This document shows positions 10,701 through 22,907 of a stretch of DNA of 64,000 nt, in pieces. The stretch comes from Nymphaea colorata (lineage: Eukaryota > Streptophyta > Magnoliopsida > Nymphaeales > Nymphaeaceae), in assembly GCF_008831285.2 (NCBI RefSeq), contig NC_045139.1, positions 29,987,206 through 30,051,205 of the forward strand, written 5' to 3'. How positions within the stretch are numbered: the first letter of the stretch is position 1; the number at the start of each line of letters is the position of its first letter. The position numbers and the translations under genes were made by a program. A model generated the notes under the pieces. The model saw only the letters and a program-made list of their open reading frames with translations, did not search any database and was not told where the DNA came from.

Positions 10701-13700
10701 TGAGTCAGCTAGGGTCGTCCATCACTAATTATAAGTTCTTTTATTGTATTGAATTGTTGAAAATTGAAGTTTGTTATTTTGTGAATTGTGAATATTATAT
10801 TAATATATGATGGTCTTAAAGTAGTTTTTGTCATGGTGTAAACTTGCATTTTTTTTTCACTCTCATCAACTTGCTAATAAAAAGAGAGCAGAGAATAAGT
10901 GCACACTTATGCTGTCTTCTCCCCAAGTCATTGCCATGTTAGATATCCAACCACTAACTAGTCTAACTTTACTAAATATATACACATACACTCATAATGT
11001 CATTTAATTTTAGCTGAGGAGAAAATTAAACAGAAAATCCCAAAAGACTTATCTTCTTCATCTATTTATGGTAAAAATGTATTATAAAAATTTATGACCT
11101 AACTCAGCCAAGTCACCAAGTCAACTCGCTGAAATGGTAACCCAGCCGCCAGGGAATCCAAGTCTGAGTCACAGGTTTGCCAAGTATGTGGCTAGGACAG
11201 CCAAGAGAAGGCATCCTACAAGGGACCACATGAGCAGGAAGGGCAATGATGAAGTGTCCATCACCGAGAAACCATCGGCAAGATGCACAAAATTCAAGCA
11301 CAGAGAACAAACTTTTTCAATACAGCAAATGGATTGAGAAGACGAAAAAACAATAGCAAGAAAATTTTGCAGCAAAAAAAGAACAGACAATTTCTTTGAC
11401 ATATCAGAAGTAAGAATAGATTGTGAGAAAACCGTTTGTGCATCATAATTAGAAGATAACTTGCGAATTTATGATTAACAAGATATTCCTTCTGGAATTT
11501 TGTTCTCCCCATTCAAATCTTTATTTTTCGCTAGATAGAAAACTGTCAATGCTCCTTCATTTCTCCAACTAGCTTTCTTTAGCCGTTCTCGCATTCAACC
11601 TCACACATCCTCTATTTCAACTAAGGAGAAGAAAGCAAAATCACAAAAATCAGTATAACTGGATCCAACCAACATCACATTAAACTGAACCAAGTCGAGA
11701 ATTCTTATACCGCTTCAGCATTTTGGCATAAAATGGAAGATCCAACGAAAAAAATCAACATTTTCCCATACTTGAAGTTATCGAATACATTGACGATCCT
11801 GCTCGGCTAAACTCTGAACCACACATTGAAGAGCGGACACCAAACCAGGCTCGAGTTCTACCAGAACGAAGCAAACAACGTCTCAATAAATCAATGAAAG
11901 ATAAGAAAGCCACTAAAAGGGCACCAAAATAAAAAGCGAAATCCTCGCCAATCCACCAATTTCTTTCCGCTTTTGCGTTTCACAAAGTCCCCACCAATCC
12001 TACTTTTTCCAAGCTGTGCTGCATCACTGAAAAATTCCTAAAAGTAACGCTACTCTCAGATATTGCACTCGAAGACCTCTTCGGAGATGGAATTTCGACT
12101 GACTCGGTAGATGAGAATTTGGGAGTTGGAAAACGTGTTATACGCGGTGATACACTACTGAATTCATATGACCAGTACAGAAAATGACTGCACAAACATG
12201 GACTAACGTCGTAAGAGGGAGAGAAATTTAACTCACCTAGAGGAGAAGGGTCTCTCAAGCATGCAACGGCGATCAGGCCGGAGGGGCGTCGAATTTTAAA
12301 CCGACCAACAGGGCCGTCTTTGTGAAGAACTGCATCTGCAAAACGAGTCGAAAGAACCGAACCGAACCGAACCGCTCGGTCGGGTCTCCCGATTAAACGC
12401 CGGCTCGAGTTCGGCTCCGAACTCGTGCCAATACATGCTCATAGTAAAAAAAGCCTAAAATAAAATAAAAACATACTATTAAGTCATATATATAATATAC
12501 ATATACACCACCTGAATTCTTGTTAAAAATTTATTTTAAGAAGAATAGGACCATAGTAATATGTAAACAAATGGGCGTACTTTATTTAAAAATAAGATCG
12601 TACACCAATTTAAAATCAAAAGTAAACTTAATTATTACGAGGATCCAAGAAAAATCTTCTTTCCTTTTAGCCAAATCTGGTTTTTCAGATTTTAAAAACA
12701 AATGCAACCGCGTGTGGTTTTTTTTTTTTAATATTAAAAGAAATTTTAAACAATAATTTCTTAGATTCTCCTTGCTCCAATAGTAAGTTGCCGCGAAATT
12801 TATTAAAATCACTATTACACTGTTCTACGGGACAAGCGCTGTGTATATGTGATAGGTTGGCTTAAGATATTAAGTTGAAAACGGTGGTCTGGGATTTTCA
12901 TGCACATTTTTGTTCGGACTAACCCTCTGATTGCCTTTGCGATGTCAAATTGATATAATATTGCATAGTTTTGCCGTGTTCCAATCCACAAGCAGGAAGG
13001 CGTCTTATCAGCCTGTACACTAAAACAGTGAATATATAGTAAGAATTTAGTAGTGAAAAATTTGTAAAATGTTCAGGTCAGATTCTAGGAACAATAATAA
13101 AAATTATACTAATTAATATTCTTCCCTGTCTCTTTCCTTTGAATTGGTGGTAAGCTTTAGGTAGAAGTTACAAAGACGAACACATTTTTTTCCTTCATGA
13201 AAAAGCAGATGTTTTTTCAATATATGTCTGAAATTCCTCATGTGATGTTCTAAAATAAATTCAATGAAACGAAAAAGGAGTTTCAAAGTCTACTAAAGCA
13301 TCACTAGTAAATACAAATGTCTCTCCCTTCTTAATAAAGGATGGAGAGCTAACCTTCAGTAAAGATGTTTCGAGATATATCTGATTTGGATTGAATATTC
13401 TATCGTATAGTTCCAAAAACTATATTTTCCTGTGTTCAACCAAGTCTTTGAATCTCAATATTTCTTACAACCAGGTCTTTGGATCTCAATATTTCTTTGT
13501 AAGAGTAACTTGCCTTTGGCCCTCAAAAAAGAGTTTCATCTGGCTCAAAGCTGGCCTATAAGTTCTTAGGTGTTTCTTGGATTTGGTTGTTCAGAATACA
13601 ATGGTTTCCTCTTGGATCTCAAGTCATCCCTACCAAGGGTGGGGATCGGATTTTTTTTTTTTTTTTGCAAGGCTGAACTATAGTTTCAAAATTTTATCAG

Positions 13701-14483
13701 GCTGGGCCGGATCTCATCTCCATGGTAATAGGGAGAGCTTGACAGGTGAAATATCATGTGATTTCCATTAAGTCTGTCTCAAATTTAAGATAGAAATAGA
13801 TTTCAATCCTTGGAAACACTTAAATCAAGGATTTCAGATCACGGGACTTGAAATCCAGTACCCCTTCCCACCGACACTCCTAGAGAAAAAAAAGACCTCA
13901 ACCGAAGGCTGTTAGGGAAAACGTCCACGTTTTCTATCGTTGTGATCGTCTTAACTCCAGACATGTTGTCCCACGAAACAAAAATCCTCATATGCGTGGT
14001 GGTACAACCAATTTACTTTAATATCACACCTTCCGGCCAAGTTAAATGTACTTTGGCTTTGGTGACATGTGCTGACGTAGTAGATGCTGTTTGCATATCA
14101 TGCACAAGTAATCACAATTACGTAACGCCACATGCACAGAATACAATACAGTGGGAAGGCCATGCACCTGCAAGAGAAATTTATTTAGAGCACAATAAGT
14201 ATCAAAAGTTCAACTCATTCTTGAATGTCACCAATTAGGATTTAAATGGCTGAAATTAAGTGCAATTCCAGAAATTGACCTGCGAATGGAGAAAAGGTTC
14301 TTACTCGCAGATAACTTGTTTCTACCTTTTTAGGATAATTTGTCTGACTCATTCAAACATGGTACAAAGTTCACCTTAGAACACTCCAGTTTTTAAATTT
14401 TCCCGTGAATCTTATGCTACCCCCAAAAAATGGGGAAGAAAAAGATGAAAAGCTAAGGAAGTTATTCATTGAGAAAGTGATGT
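7740..14483. other. Intergenic or long leader intron of the GFA gene; no recognised gene
   Basis: No recognisable coding sequence is seen. The region is AT-rich with stop codons in all frames. A possible non-coding first exon for the GFA gene lies near 12,240-12,320 on the minus strand, ending in a GTGAGT donor at about 12,240; if used, the leader intron would be ~4.5 kb. Four CCGAA/ACCGA repeats lie at ~12,357-12,378. A run of about 20 T is at 13,649-13,667. The 98-codon frame at 13,942-14,238 matches no family I know. Confidence 0.5.
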
Positions 14484-15953
14484 ATGTTGGTAGTTATACA
14501 TGCTAAATTATGGCCCCTTGTTGGCATGCTTCCCGCTGTTCTTATGAACACCCATGGCTTCTACGACTGGATCACCGGCCGGTTGGCTGCCGCCGGTGGG
14601 ACGATCCGCTTCAAGGGGCCGATATTTTATCGCGCCAACGTTGTGATGACGTGCGACCCGAGGAACATGGAGCACATACTCAGGACCAACTTCGAGAACT
14701 TCCCCAAGGGCGAAGATTTCCAGGATATATTTCACGATCTCTTCGGCGACGGGCTGGCCAACGCCGACGCTGAGTCATGGAGTTTCCAAAGGAAGCTCGC
14801 TCACAACAAGATCCACTCCAAGGATTTCCGGCAGTTCTCGCTGAAGAACACAAGGGACATAGTCAAGACCCAGCTCGTGCCCCTGCTCAGGCAGTGGGCT
14901 CGCCAGAGCTCGGTCCTGGACATGCAGGACGTGTTCTCAAGGTTCACATACGACAATGCATGCGTAGCGGCCTTTGGCGACAACCCCAGATGTCTATCTC
15001 CCAGCTTTCCCAGGTTGCCGGCATCGGAAGCCATTGCCATCATAATGGACGCAATCTTTTACAGGCACATAGTTCCCAGTTTCGTGTGGCATCTTTTCCG
15101 ACGGTTGCAGGTCGGAAAAGAAACGAGAGTGAACCATGCAAAGGAGGTGATGAAGGAATTGTTGACACAGAAAGTTGGGGAGAAGAAGAAATCTCCCGGC
15201 AGTGACGACCTACTGTCCAAGTACGTTGCCGTCTCCAGCGATGACATCTTTTTGGAGGACTCCACTGCCAACTTCCTGCTGGCTGCTAGAGACACCTCAG
15301 CCTCTGCACTCACTTGGTTCTTCTGGCTACTTTCTCGGCATCCCCATGCGGAAGCGAAGATCTTGGAGGAGTTGCACTCGATTATAACTAAGACGAAAGA
15401 AGCTGCAGCCAACGCAACACCATTATCTTCATTACCGGATTTCGACTTCGGCGCCGAGGAGTTGCAGAAGATGGTGTATCTCCACGCCGCGCTGTGTGAG
15501 ACATTGAGGCTCTATCCTTCTGTGCCAATCAACAACAGAAGTGTGCTGGCAGAGGATAAGCTGCCTGACGGCACCGTGCTGAAACCAGGGACGAAGGTCT
15601 TCTTCGTCCCGTATGCAGCGGGGAGGATGAAGTGGGCATGGGGAGAGGATTGCCTAGAGTTCAAGCCGGAGAGGTGGATCGACGGGGAGGGAAGGCTGAA
15701 GCATGAAACTGATGGGTCGAGGTTTGCTGCCTTTAATGGTGGACCGAGAACCTGTGTAGGGAAGGACATGGCATTCCTTCAGATGAAGTACGCAGCAGCG
15801 GAGGTGCTCCTGAATTTCGAGGTGACGGTCGTGGAGGGCCATCGGGTTACTCCTAAGGCAAGCGTCGTCATGTCCATGAAGCAAGGTTTACCAGTTATGG
15901 TGAAGGAAAGGCTTTCTGTCAACAACGACGACATGGCAACTAGGCTTCCCTGA
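14484..15953 (+). CDS. Cytochrome P450, CYP96-like, no N-terminal anchor seen
   Basis: A 489-residue P450 of the CYP86 clan, closest by eye to CYP96, the mid-chain alkane hydroxylase and wax group. These enzymes hydroxylate long aliphatic chains at the endoplasmic reticulum. All core motifs are intact: I-helix AARDTS (267-272), K-helix ETLR (339-342), PERW (395-398), and heme loop FNGGPRTCVG with the iron ligand at Cys424. The tract LTWFFWLLSRHP after the I-helix is CYP96-like. One uninterrupted exon is seen. The protein begins MLVVIHAKLWPLVGMLP, so the proline-rich hinge (WPLVGMLP) is at residue 10 instead of ~35-45 and the hydrophobic anchor is missing. A TGA lies two codons upstream in frame. 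Either the 5' end is lost or an upstream exon joins at the acceptor TTGGTAG just before TTATACATGC. The GC-rich coding region contrasts with AT-rich flanks. Confidence 0.95.
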   Translation: MLVVIHAKLWPLVGMLPAVLMNTHGFYDWITGRLAAAGGTIRFKGPIFYRANVVMTCDPRNMEHILRTNFENFPKGEDFQDIFHDLFGDGLANADAESWSFQRKLAHNKIHSKDFRQFSLKNTRDIVKTQLVPLLRQWARQSSVLDMQDVFSRFTYDNACVAAFGDNPRCLSPSFPRLPASEAIAIIMDAIFYRHIVPSFVWHLFRRLQVGKETRVNHAKEVMKELLTQKVGEKKKSPGSDDLLSKYVAVSSDDIFLEDSTANFLLAARDTSASALTWFFWLLSRHPHAEAKILEELHSIITKTKEAAANATPLSSLPDFDFGAEELQKMVYLHAALCETLRLYPSVPINNRSVLAEDKLPDGTVLKPGTKVFFVPYAAGRMKWAWGEDCLEFKPERWIDGEGRLKHETDGSRFAAFNGGPRTCVGKDMAFLQMKYAAAEVLLNFEVTVVEGHRVTPKASVVMSMKQGLPVMVKERLSVNNDDMATRLP

Positions 15954-16329
15954 ATAACCAACCAACACCTGCATGTCTCTTTAATAAAAGGAAAGGCTAT
16001 CTATCTTCCACAAAAAATAAATCATCCCTGCTTGTATAGGGAGGTGTTTATGTGCACATACACACACTATATACGATATGAACAGCTCCCATGTTAGCAA
16101 TAGATTGTTAAACTCTATGGACTCATTGCGCAGCTCGATTTGGATCCAGTTTCAAAATCCTATTGTAATCTGAAAGTTAAATATTGAATAAAATCATCTG
16201 TCTGTGGAAGGCAATTAAGGGCACACTAGATCGAGCGACTTTGATTTTATAGCATGTACCTTAGCTTGAATCACCTTTGATTGATCGGCCAATTTGTTTC
16301 CAATTGGTCTCAAATGGATTGGATTTGCT
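15954..16329. other. 3' flank of the P450 gene
   Basis: AT-rich sequence following the P450 stop codon. It contains an AATAAAA-type hexamer (TTTAATAAAAGG near 15,981) that could serve as a polyadenylation signal. Nothing else is recognised. Confidence 0.4.
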
Positions 16330-17580
16330 GGTTCTTAGAAGGTACCAACTTTTGGTCAAATGAGTTGGAAGGAAAACTTTTACAAAAAACATTAACTGCA
16401 TCATCTTATAACAGGCTATGTGCATAAGCAATGAAAGATACTTATGCAATAAAAAGAAACTCGTTGAGTTTGAATAATATATGTTCACAAAGCTTAGAAG
16501 CATGTCAATATCTTGAAGGCATATAAGGGTATGGCCTTGGGGGGGTTTTACATCAAAGGTGTCCCAATAATTAATTAGAACAATTAAAAAAAGACGGAAA
16601 TTTAAAAATCTCACTTAGTCTTGGCTGATGAACACATATTTTTGATCAAATGAGTGAAAAGGAAAAATTATACCAAAAATTCTAACTTCGATAGCAATGG
16701 AAATGGCAACGGCGGAGCTCCTTCACTTTTAACAGGCCATGCATGCATGAGCAATAAAAGATGCATGAGCAATAAAAGATGCTTGTGCAATAAAAAAGAA
16801 ACTCAATGACTTGAATACCACGGGTTCATCCAAGCTGGGAAGCAAGTCAGAACAAATCAAAGGCAGTACCAACAATTAAATATAACAATTAAAAAAGACA
16901 AAACATTCACGTGTCTTGGTTCATGAGCACATATTTTTTGGTCAAACTAGTTGGAAGGAAAACTTATACCAAAAACATTAACTGCATCGGCAATGACAAT
17001 GACAATGGCAATGACATAGCTACCTCACCTTATAATATGTGTGCATATTTAATGAAATATATTTATGCAATAAAAAAGAAACTCGTTGAGTTTGAATAAT
17101 ATATGTTCATCCAAGCACGTCAGAACCTTGGAGGCATATAAGGGTATGGCCTTGGGGGGTTTTACCTCAAAGGCATCCCAATAATTAATTATAAGAATTA
17201 AAAAAGATGTAAACTTAAGTTTCTTACTTAGTTTTGGTTGCTGGAGCACATATTTTTGGTCAAATGAGTAGGAAAAAAAAAGTATACCAAAATTTTAACT
17301 TCGTCGGCGATGGAAATGGCAATGGCGGAGCTCCCTCACCCTTTAACAGGCCATGCATGCATAAGCAATAAAAGATGCTTGTGCAATAAATGGGTTTGAA
17401 TACAATGGGTTTATCCAAGGTTGGAAGAATGCAAGAATCTTGGAACCATATAAGGATATGGCCTTGAGGCACTTTACGTCAAAGGTGGTACCAATAATTA
17501 ATTATAACAATTAAAAAAGATATAAAGTTATAAAGTTCATGTTGTATTGGTCGATGAGCACATATTTTTTGGTCAAATAG
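16330..17580. repeat. Tandem array of ~300-bp units in A-B-A-B order
   Basis: Four full units and the start of a fifth are seen, marked by the anchor TTTTGGTCAAATGAGT or close variants at about 16,351, 16,641, 16,938, 17,254 and 17,568, giving periods of 290-315 bases. Units 1 and 3 share AACATTAACTGCATC, TTGAGTTTGAATAATATATG and ATAAGGGTATGGCCTTGGGG. Units 2 and 4 share ATGGAAATGGCAA, GGCGGAGCTCC and AACAGGCCATGCATGCAT. The array is thus an alternating two-monomer (A-B) repeat of ~600 bases. It lies between the intact P450 and its broken copy. Confidence 0.88.
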
Positions 17581-17632
17581 TTTAGGCTGCCATTCTCTAT
17601 AAACTGAGATTTTCTGTAACTCTCTTTCAAGT

Positions 17633-18180
17633 ATGCAGCCTTCTATCTCTAGTTCCGCCTCTTTGGGTGCAATACTGTTCTCAGTTTTCCAGTGGCCGGA
17701 GACATGTCTAGCCATTCTGAACTTCTTCTGCATCCTCAGATATAGAAAACAAAGGAACGAGAGCAAGCCTATCATAAGCTGGCCCATTCTTGGGACACTT
17801 CCGAGTGTTCTTATGGCTTCCAATATGAGTAGATGACTGCCTGCTTGGCTCCCACCGGCGGGACAATTCGTTTCGAAGGTCTGCTGTTCTATCCTGAAGG
17901 CCAACTTTGAGAACTTCCAGAAGGCAAAGTCTCTCAAGATATTCATGGCCTCATCCACTCTAAAGATTTCCGGCGGTTCCCGGCAAAAGATCGCATGGGA
18001 CATAAACAAAACCCAGATTGTGCTTGTGCTCAGTCATGAGGCTCGCCAAGGCTCGGTATTGAATTCATATTTGAAGCCACATCGGCTGCGGCCTTCTATT
18101 CAAATTTCGCACGCAACCCACGCCCTTGACGGAAGCAAACTTCTAGGGGCGGATAGTTCCTAGATTCATTGGAGCTTACA
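17633..18180 (+). pseudogene. Broken CYP96-like P450 copy, 5' part only
   Basis: This begins with an ATG frame of 67 codons (17,633-17,836) encoding a hydrophobic anchor, a basic stop-transfer (LRYRKQRNESK) and the hinge SWPILGTLP, then stops at TGA. Beyond it, stretches matching the upstream intact P450 follow: CGGCGGGACAATTCG, then AACTTTGAGAACTTCC, then a match to the SKDFRQFSL region, ACCCAG, GCTCGCCA-GCTCGGT, and ATAGTTCCTAG. Two internal segments are deleted relative to the intact gene, including the DGLANADAESW region. The similarity fades near 18,180, about a third of the way through the protein. No heme loop is present, so it cannot encode an active enzyme. Confidence 0.87.
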
Positions 18181-18289
18181 AATATACTCAAGAACTTGAC
18201 TCGTTTATATTCTACTTGACTCGCGCCCATACTTTCTATAATATTACCAAAATCAGTTCATTAAAAGGTTTTAACTTTTAAGTAAAAAC

Positions 18290-18570
18290 AAATTTTCACA
18301 AGTTACACGAGTTAACACTTACACAAGTTAAACAAGCTACATGAATTAATGCTTCCACGAGTTAAACAAGTTAATGCTTACACGAGTTAACGCTAAATGA
18401 GTTAAAAGGAGTTAAATGAGTAGAGTTCGAGCTCGATTTTGTGTAGTCGAGTCGAGCTCAAGCGTGCTACAAGATGTTCGACTCAAGTTTGAGTTCGAGC
18501 AGAGCTCGAGCTTGAGCTTTTTTTAGTCGAATCGAGCTCGAGCTGGCCAAACTTGGGCTTGACTCGGCTC
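18290..18570. repeat. Degenerate ACGAGTTAA and GAGCTCGAGC repeat block
   Basis: The first half repeats variants of ACACGAGTTAAACAAGTTAA about every 20-25 bases. The second half is built from TCGAGCTCGAG-type words, many self-complementary. Blocks like this are common remnants in plant intergenic DNA. I cannot assign it to a named transposon family. Confidence 0.7.
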
Positions 18571-18702
18571 ATGTACAGTCCTACTAGTTGAGGAGTAGCT
18601 TGTTGCCTTCTTGTGGACCATCCTCACAAAGAATATTGAAATGAAATCCTGACATTCATAATATACACTAGCAATTCTTTCAGCCTTTAAAAATCATCAA
18701 CA

Positions 18703-18733
<31 letters not shown>

Positions 18734-20649
18734 ACACGGCAGCTGACCAACCTAGCACAGCAGGACAACGGCACAACGGCACAACCAAGAGCAAATGGCA
18801 AACCTACCAAACAGCGAACCTGTGGAAGACAATTTTGGCCATTGAAGTTTTCTGTATTAAGAATGAGAGATCAAAAAAAGAAAAAAAGTTTGTGAATTAA
18901 TACTAGATATTAAATTGGCCTGTCCTTTTTTCCCTCATATTCATCCATGTGAACTAAATCAATGACGAATATTATTCTTGATGGTTTCACTGTATTTCTT
19001 TCAACTCTTTAATGCATATGTAATGTGACGAAATTCATATCCCGTACATGTACTTTGCCATAGCGTTCTTGTCAAGAACAAGCTGTTAGGTGGTTTTCAT
19101 AATAAAAAAAGTTGAATGTTGAGACCACTTGAAATTAGTGAGAATTAGTCGCTGAGACAATAATGGCGTGCCAGAGATTGATTTCCAGAGATTCTTAGTT
19201 AACCATTTGGATATCATAATTGTTAACTTCTTGTTCTAACCCATCGTGGATGCGGATCATTTATTCTGCAATTAATTAGAAACCATATAATTTAAACATG
19301 CTAACAAATAATTGCGAAATTAAAACTTCATAAAATTGATATGCATGAAGACCCAATCTCTGATCTCCATATCCCTCTCAATTTCAGAGGGTCTTAAGAT
19401 TAGCACTAACCTTTTCTGCTCACAAAATTTAATTATTTTTAGACATCAAAATTTTCAAATTTTACCTTTTTTTTTTTACATTTTACATTAAATTTTACAC
19501 AAATGGTACAATTTAATCAAACTTAAGCCTTACCTGGAAGAGAGAGAGAGAGAGATGATTAAAAGATTATCCAATTGATATTTTTCACCATGTTAAAAGA
19601 GTCGGACCTTTACAAGACCCTATCTCTGGTGCTTGTAGAAAAGAGTGAAGAGTGAGATTTTCAATGGCGACGAAATTGTCCCGTGTTTGATGAAGTGAAA
19701 GAATACAGGGAAGGCTTTCTTCAACCGTAGTAAAGAAAATATCCCTACTTACCTCAACTCATTATTTCCTACCATTCATTCACTTTCACCATCTTAGTTT
19801 CGTTGACAACTCAACGACCACAGGAATATGACCTTGTTTGCGTACGGATACAAACACAAATGCCGACTAATTGTTGGGTACCCAAGCAAGAGGAACAGTA
19901 GGATTAACAAGAGGACCAAAGCTTCAACCATTCCCTCCATCCTTTTAAGATATCAAGACTGTTTTGACGTTTCTGTTGCACTTCAACTTGCATATCGATA
20001 CTTTTTTTTTTTACAATATAAGAAATTGACGTACTGAGAATTTGAAATGAAGACAGGCTACAATGTCCCAAACAAAATAAATAAATAAATAATAAATAAT
20101 AAATAAATAAGCAAAAAAATAAATATAAATAGTTTGTGGTGGCCCAGTACAAGCCCAAAACCCATTGTCAGTGTCAACCATTCACACCCAATGAAGGCAT
20201 GCAAATGCTAATGAATGTGGAGTATTATTGTATGCTACATGATCCTGTGGTCTCTTGAAGCTTACATGGGGCTTTCAACGTTCATTTCACACACTTGATC
20301 CTGTGGGTCACCAAGAGTTGGTTTTCTTTTTGGCAATTTTTAGTGACAATACTGTGCCCCTTGCTCTTGCCTGGATTCTTGTGAAGGCATTAGCTAGTTT
20401 TTTTACTCTTTATTCGCGACATGAAAGCCTACACTTGTCATCGCTTAGGGGTCCGGTGTAATGTGAGAACTGGTAGGCGGCTAGCTTCCATTTTAAATTT
20501 CTCTGGTGTCAACTTTTTGTGTTGTAAAAAAAAGAGTACAATATGCAAATTGAAATATATTAGAAACATGAATTCAAAACTACACGTCAATTTTTTTTTA
20601 AATATTGTACTCCTTTTATTCAAACATGATTTCAATCATTTTTATGGCA

Positions 20650-21080
20650 ATTCAGATCTAATTTTAGACCCTCGGCCCATGTTCACCCCAAAACAGACCT
20701 CCAAATCCATGTCCAAATTCAAATCTTGATCCTAGATCCAAAATAACCCTCTAGATCCATATCCAAATTCAAGCCCCGACACTAGTGTCGATCCAAAATG
20801 AACTTCTAGAACCACATCTGAATCCAAATGCATGGTTTAAATTCAAAATCCAACTTCAGACACAAATTTAGATCCAAATCCAAGACCTAGATCCCAAAAT
20901 TCATACATCAACTCGAAATACGAAGCAAGGGTCCATAATTGAGCATGACAAGGCAAAATCAAGTCCTAATTAGGAAAATGGATCCATAACACTGCTTGTG
21001 AATCCAAATTAGATCCAAAGCTAAATTTTGGATCCAAATAAAGAATTTCAATACAAAATCCTAAGTCGAGATCAAAATAA
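20650..21080. repeat. Degenerate GATCCAAATCCA low-complexity tract
   Basis: Variants of ATCCAAATCCAA, GATCCAAA and ATCCATGTCCAAATTC recur throughout, with no fixed period. Similar wording appears at 32,470-32,580, 42,000-42,250 and (as GAATTTGAAT/TCCGAATCC) 63,715-63,960. This looks like an old, diverged simple repeat. Confidence 0.6.
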
Positions 21081-22360
21081 CAAATTTCGACCCTATTTAG
21101 CACCATGCGTGCATGCTTAAACCTCCATTTTGCTTTTCGTCCCAACCTTGCCTGCCCCAAAACTTCTGAAAATACGTTTTGAGCCCAAAACGCTCATTTA
21201 AACTAGCCCTGGGCATCGACCGGAACGCGTTTGCTACCGAGCAAGCCCAATATGGGTCTAAAACGTGCCTGGAACCTCCCAAATTGAAACTGGACCCATT
21301 TTGTGTGATGTGAGAATTAGTAACTCCAGCAAATATGCCGGGAATTGTCAATCCTTGTACGACGGGTGAGTTCATTCCTCTTTCTTTTCAAAACAAACTG
21401 TTATTTTTTCTAAAGCTTTTCAAAAACCCAAAACTTGTGAATCTCATGTTTGACTTGAGATCCTCACTTTGATAAACTTTGAACTTTTCATCAATTCAAT
21501 TGCTTGCAATACCATCAATTCTTCCTGACTAGGATGGAACCAAAGAATTTTTTATAAGAGAGATCGCTATATAATTTTTCAAAATTTTTGTCACGACCAA
21601 ATTAAAATCTAGAAATATATTTAGTAGCAAATCATAAATTATTAACAGCAAGCAATGGCCCCTGCCGGCCCCCTTGGCTCCGTACCAATTCCATCATTGA
21701 GGGGTCGAATGGGTTTTGCGACGTACCAAATAAAATTTTTAAAATTTGTTCGTAGGGGCTAATATTTTTTTTTTTTTGCAAAAGTTTTACACGAGCGAAG
21801 CAAACAAATTCGAAAATTTTCATATGCGAAAACTAATTCCTCAAAACATAGATGAGAAAATGGGAGGAACTTTTCTTCTTGGTAAATGTTTAATATATTT
21901 GTTTGTCTCTCATGATCAAGGAAAGAGTTGGGACTTGAGAGACTTGCCAGGCATGTGTGATGCGAAACTATAAATATTTAAAGGTTGGGACTATTTTATA
22001 GAGGTTTCAAATTTTTTTTTTCCCTTTAATTTAGAAGCACCATCCAAAAGAAGAGAAATCAGGCTAGAAGAAGATACAAACCACTTATGAGGTTGCTATT
22101 TTCCCCTTCTTCATTTTGAGAAGAAAAAGATGAATGTGTCCGGGAGTAGAGTTAGGAGTTTTTCATTTTAGGAGCAAAGGTGAATTATAGTTTCAAAATT
22201 TTAATGAAAATAAAATTAATTTTTTAAACTTTTTATTTAGGTTAAACTAAAATTTTCAAAATTTAAATGTAAAATTTAGATTTTCCTATGCCCCTAAAAG
22301 TGACAGCTTTTACTTACTACCATTCTTTAACATGAATGAAGGTAGGAAAGTGCTTAAGAT

Positions 22361-22364
<4 letters not shown>

Positions 22365-22413
<49 letters not shown>
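22365..22413. repeat. (AT)n microsatellite
   Basis: About 24 uninterrupted AT dinucleotides. Confidence 0.97.
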
Positions 22414-22414
<1 letters not shown>

Positions 22415-22849
22415 CTACCAAACTATTATGTGTCAAACTAAACAATAGTATAGGTCATTGATTTTAAAGAGATCAAGTTGTGGTATTAAGTTGAAAAAAA
22501 AAAACAAGATGTATTTTAAATAAACGAAAAAACCACCCACAGCAGAAAATAAATTAGCTTCCTTAATCGAGATCCCTTACCTTTTAAATGGACCTTTTCT
22601 TTTTTTTTCAACTCAATCTCCAACATCCTATTTCTTTAAAATCGACATCGTATAGGGGTTTTATCTTCCCTAACATATAAGGGTACAATAGCTAGTTGTT
22701 TTCCTATATAAGTATATAATGTATGAAGACATGATTGATATCCGAAGTAAATGGATAGTTAAAAGAAAACTAAGAAAAAAAAGAATAAATTAACATTAAA
22801 TGATGAAAATGTCCATCACTTGCATGATTAGATGCCCGATCACCATTCA

Positions 22850-22852
<3 letters not shown>

Positions 22853-22906
<54 letters not shown>
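22853..22906. repeat. (TA)n microsatellite
   Basis: About 26 uninterrupted TA dinucleotides, the longest AT array in the window. Confidence 0.97.

Positions 22907-22907
<1 letters not shown>

Noticed and set aside
16261-17520. Frames inside the A-B tandem array as genes
   Set aside because: They differ between units, start at unrelated points and are explained by the non-coding repeat.
16330-17580. CRISPR-like array
   Set aside because: Units are ~300 bases, lack the short repeat and unique spacer layout, and the genome is a plant's.
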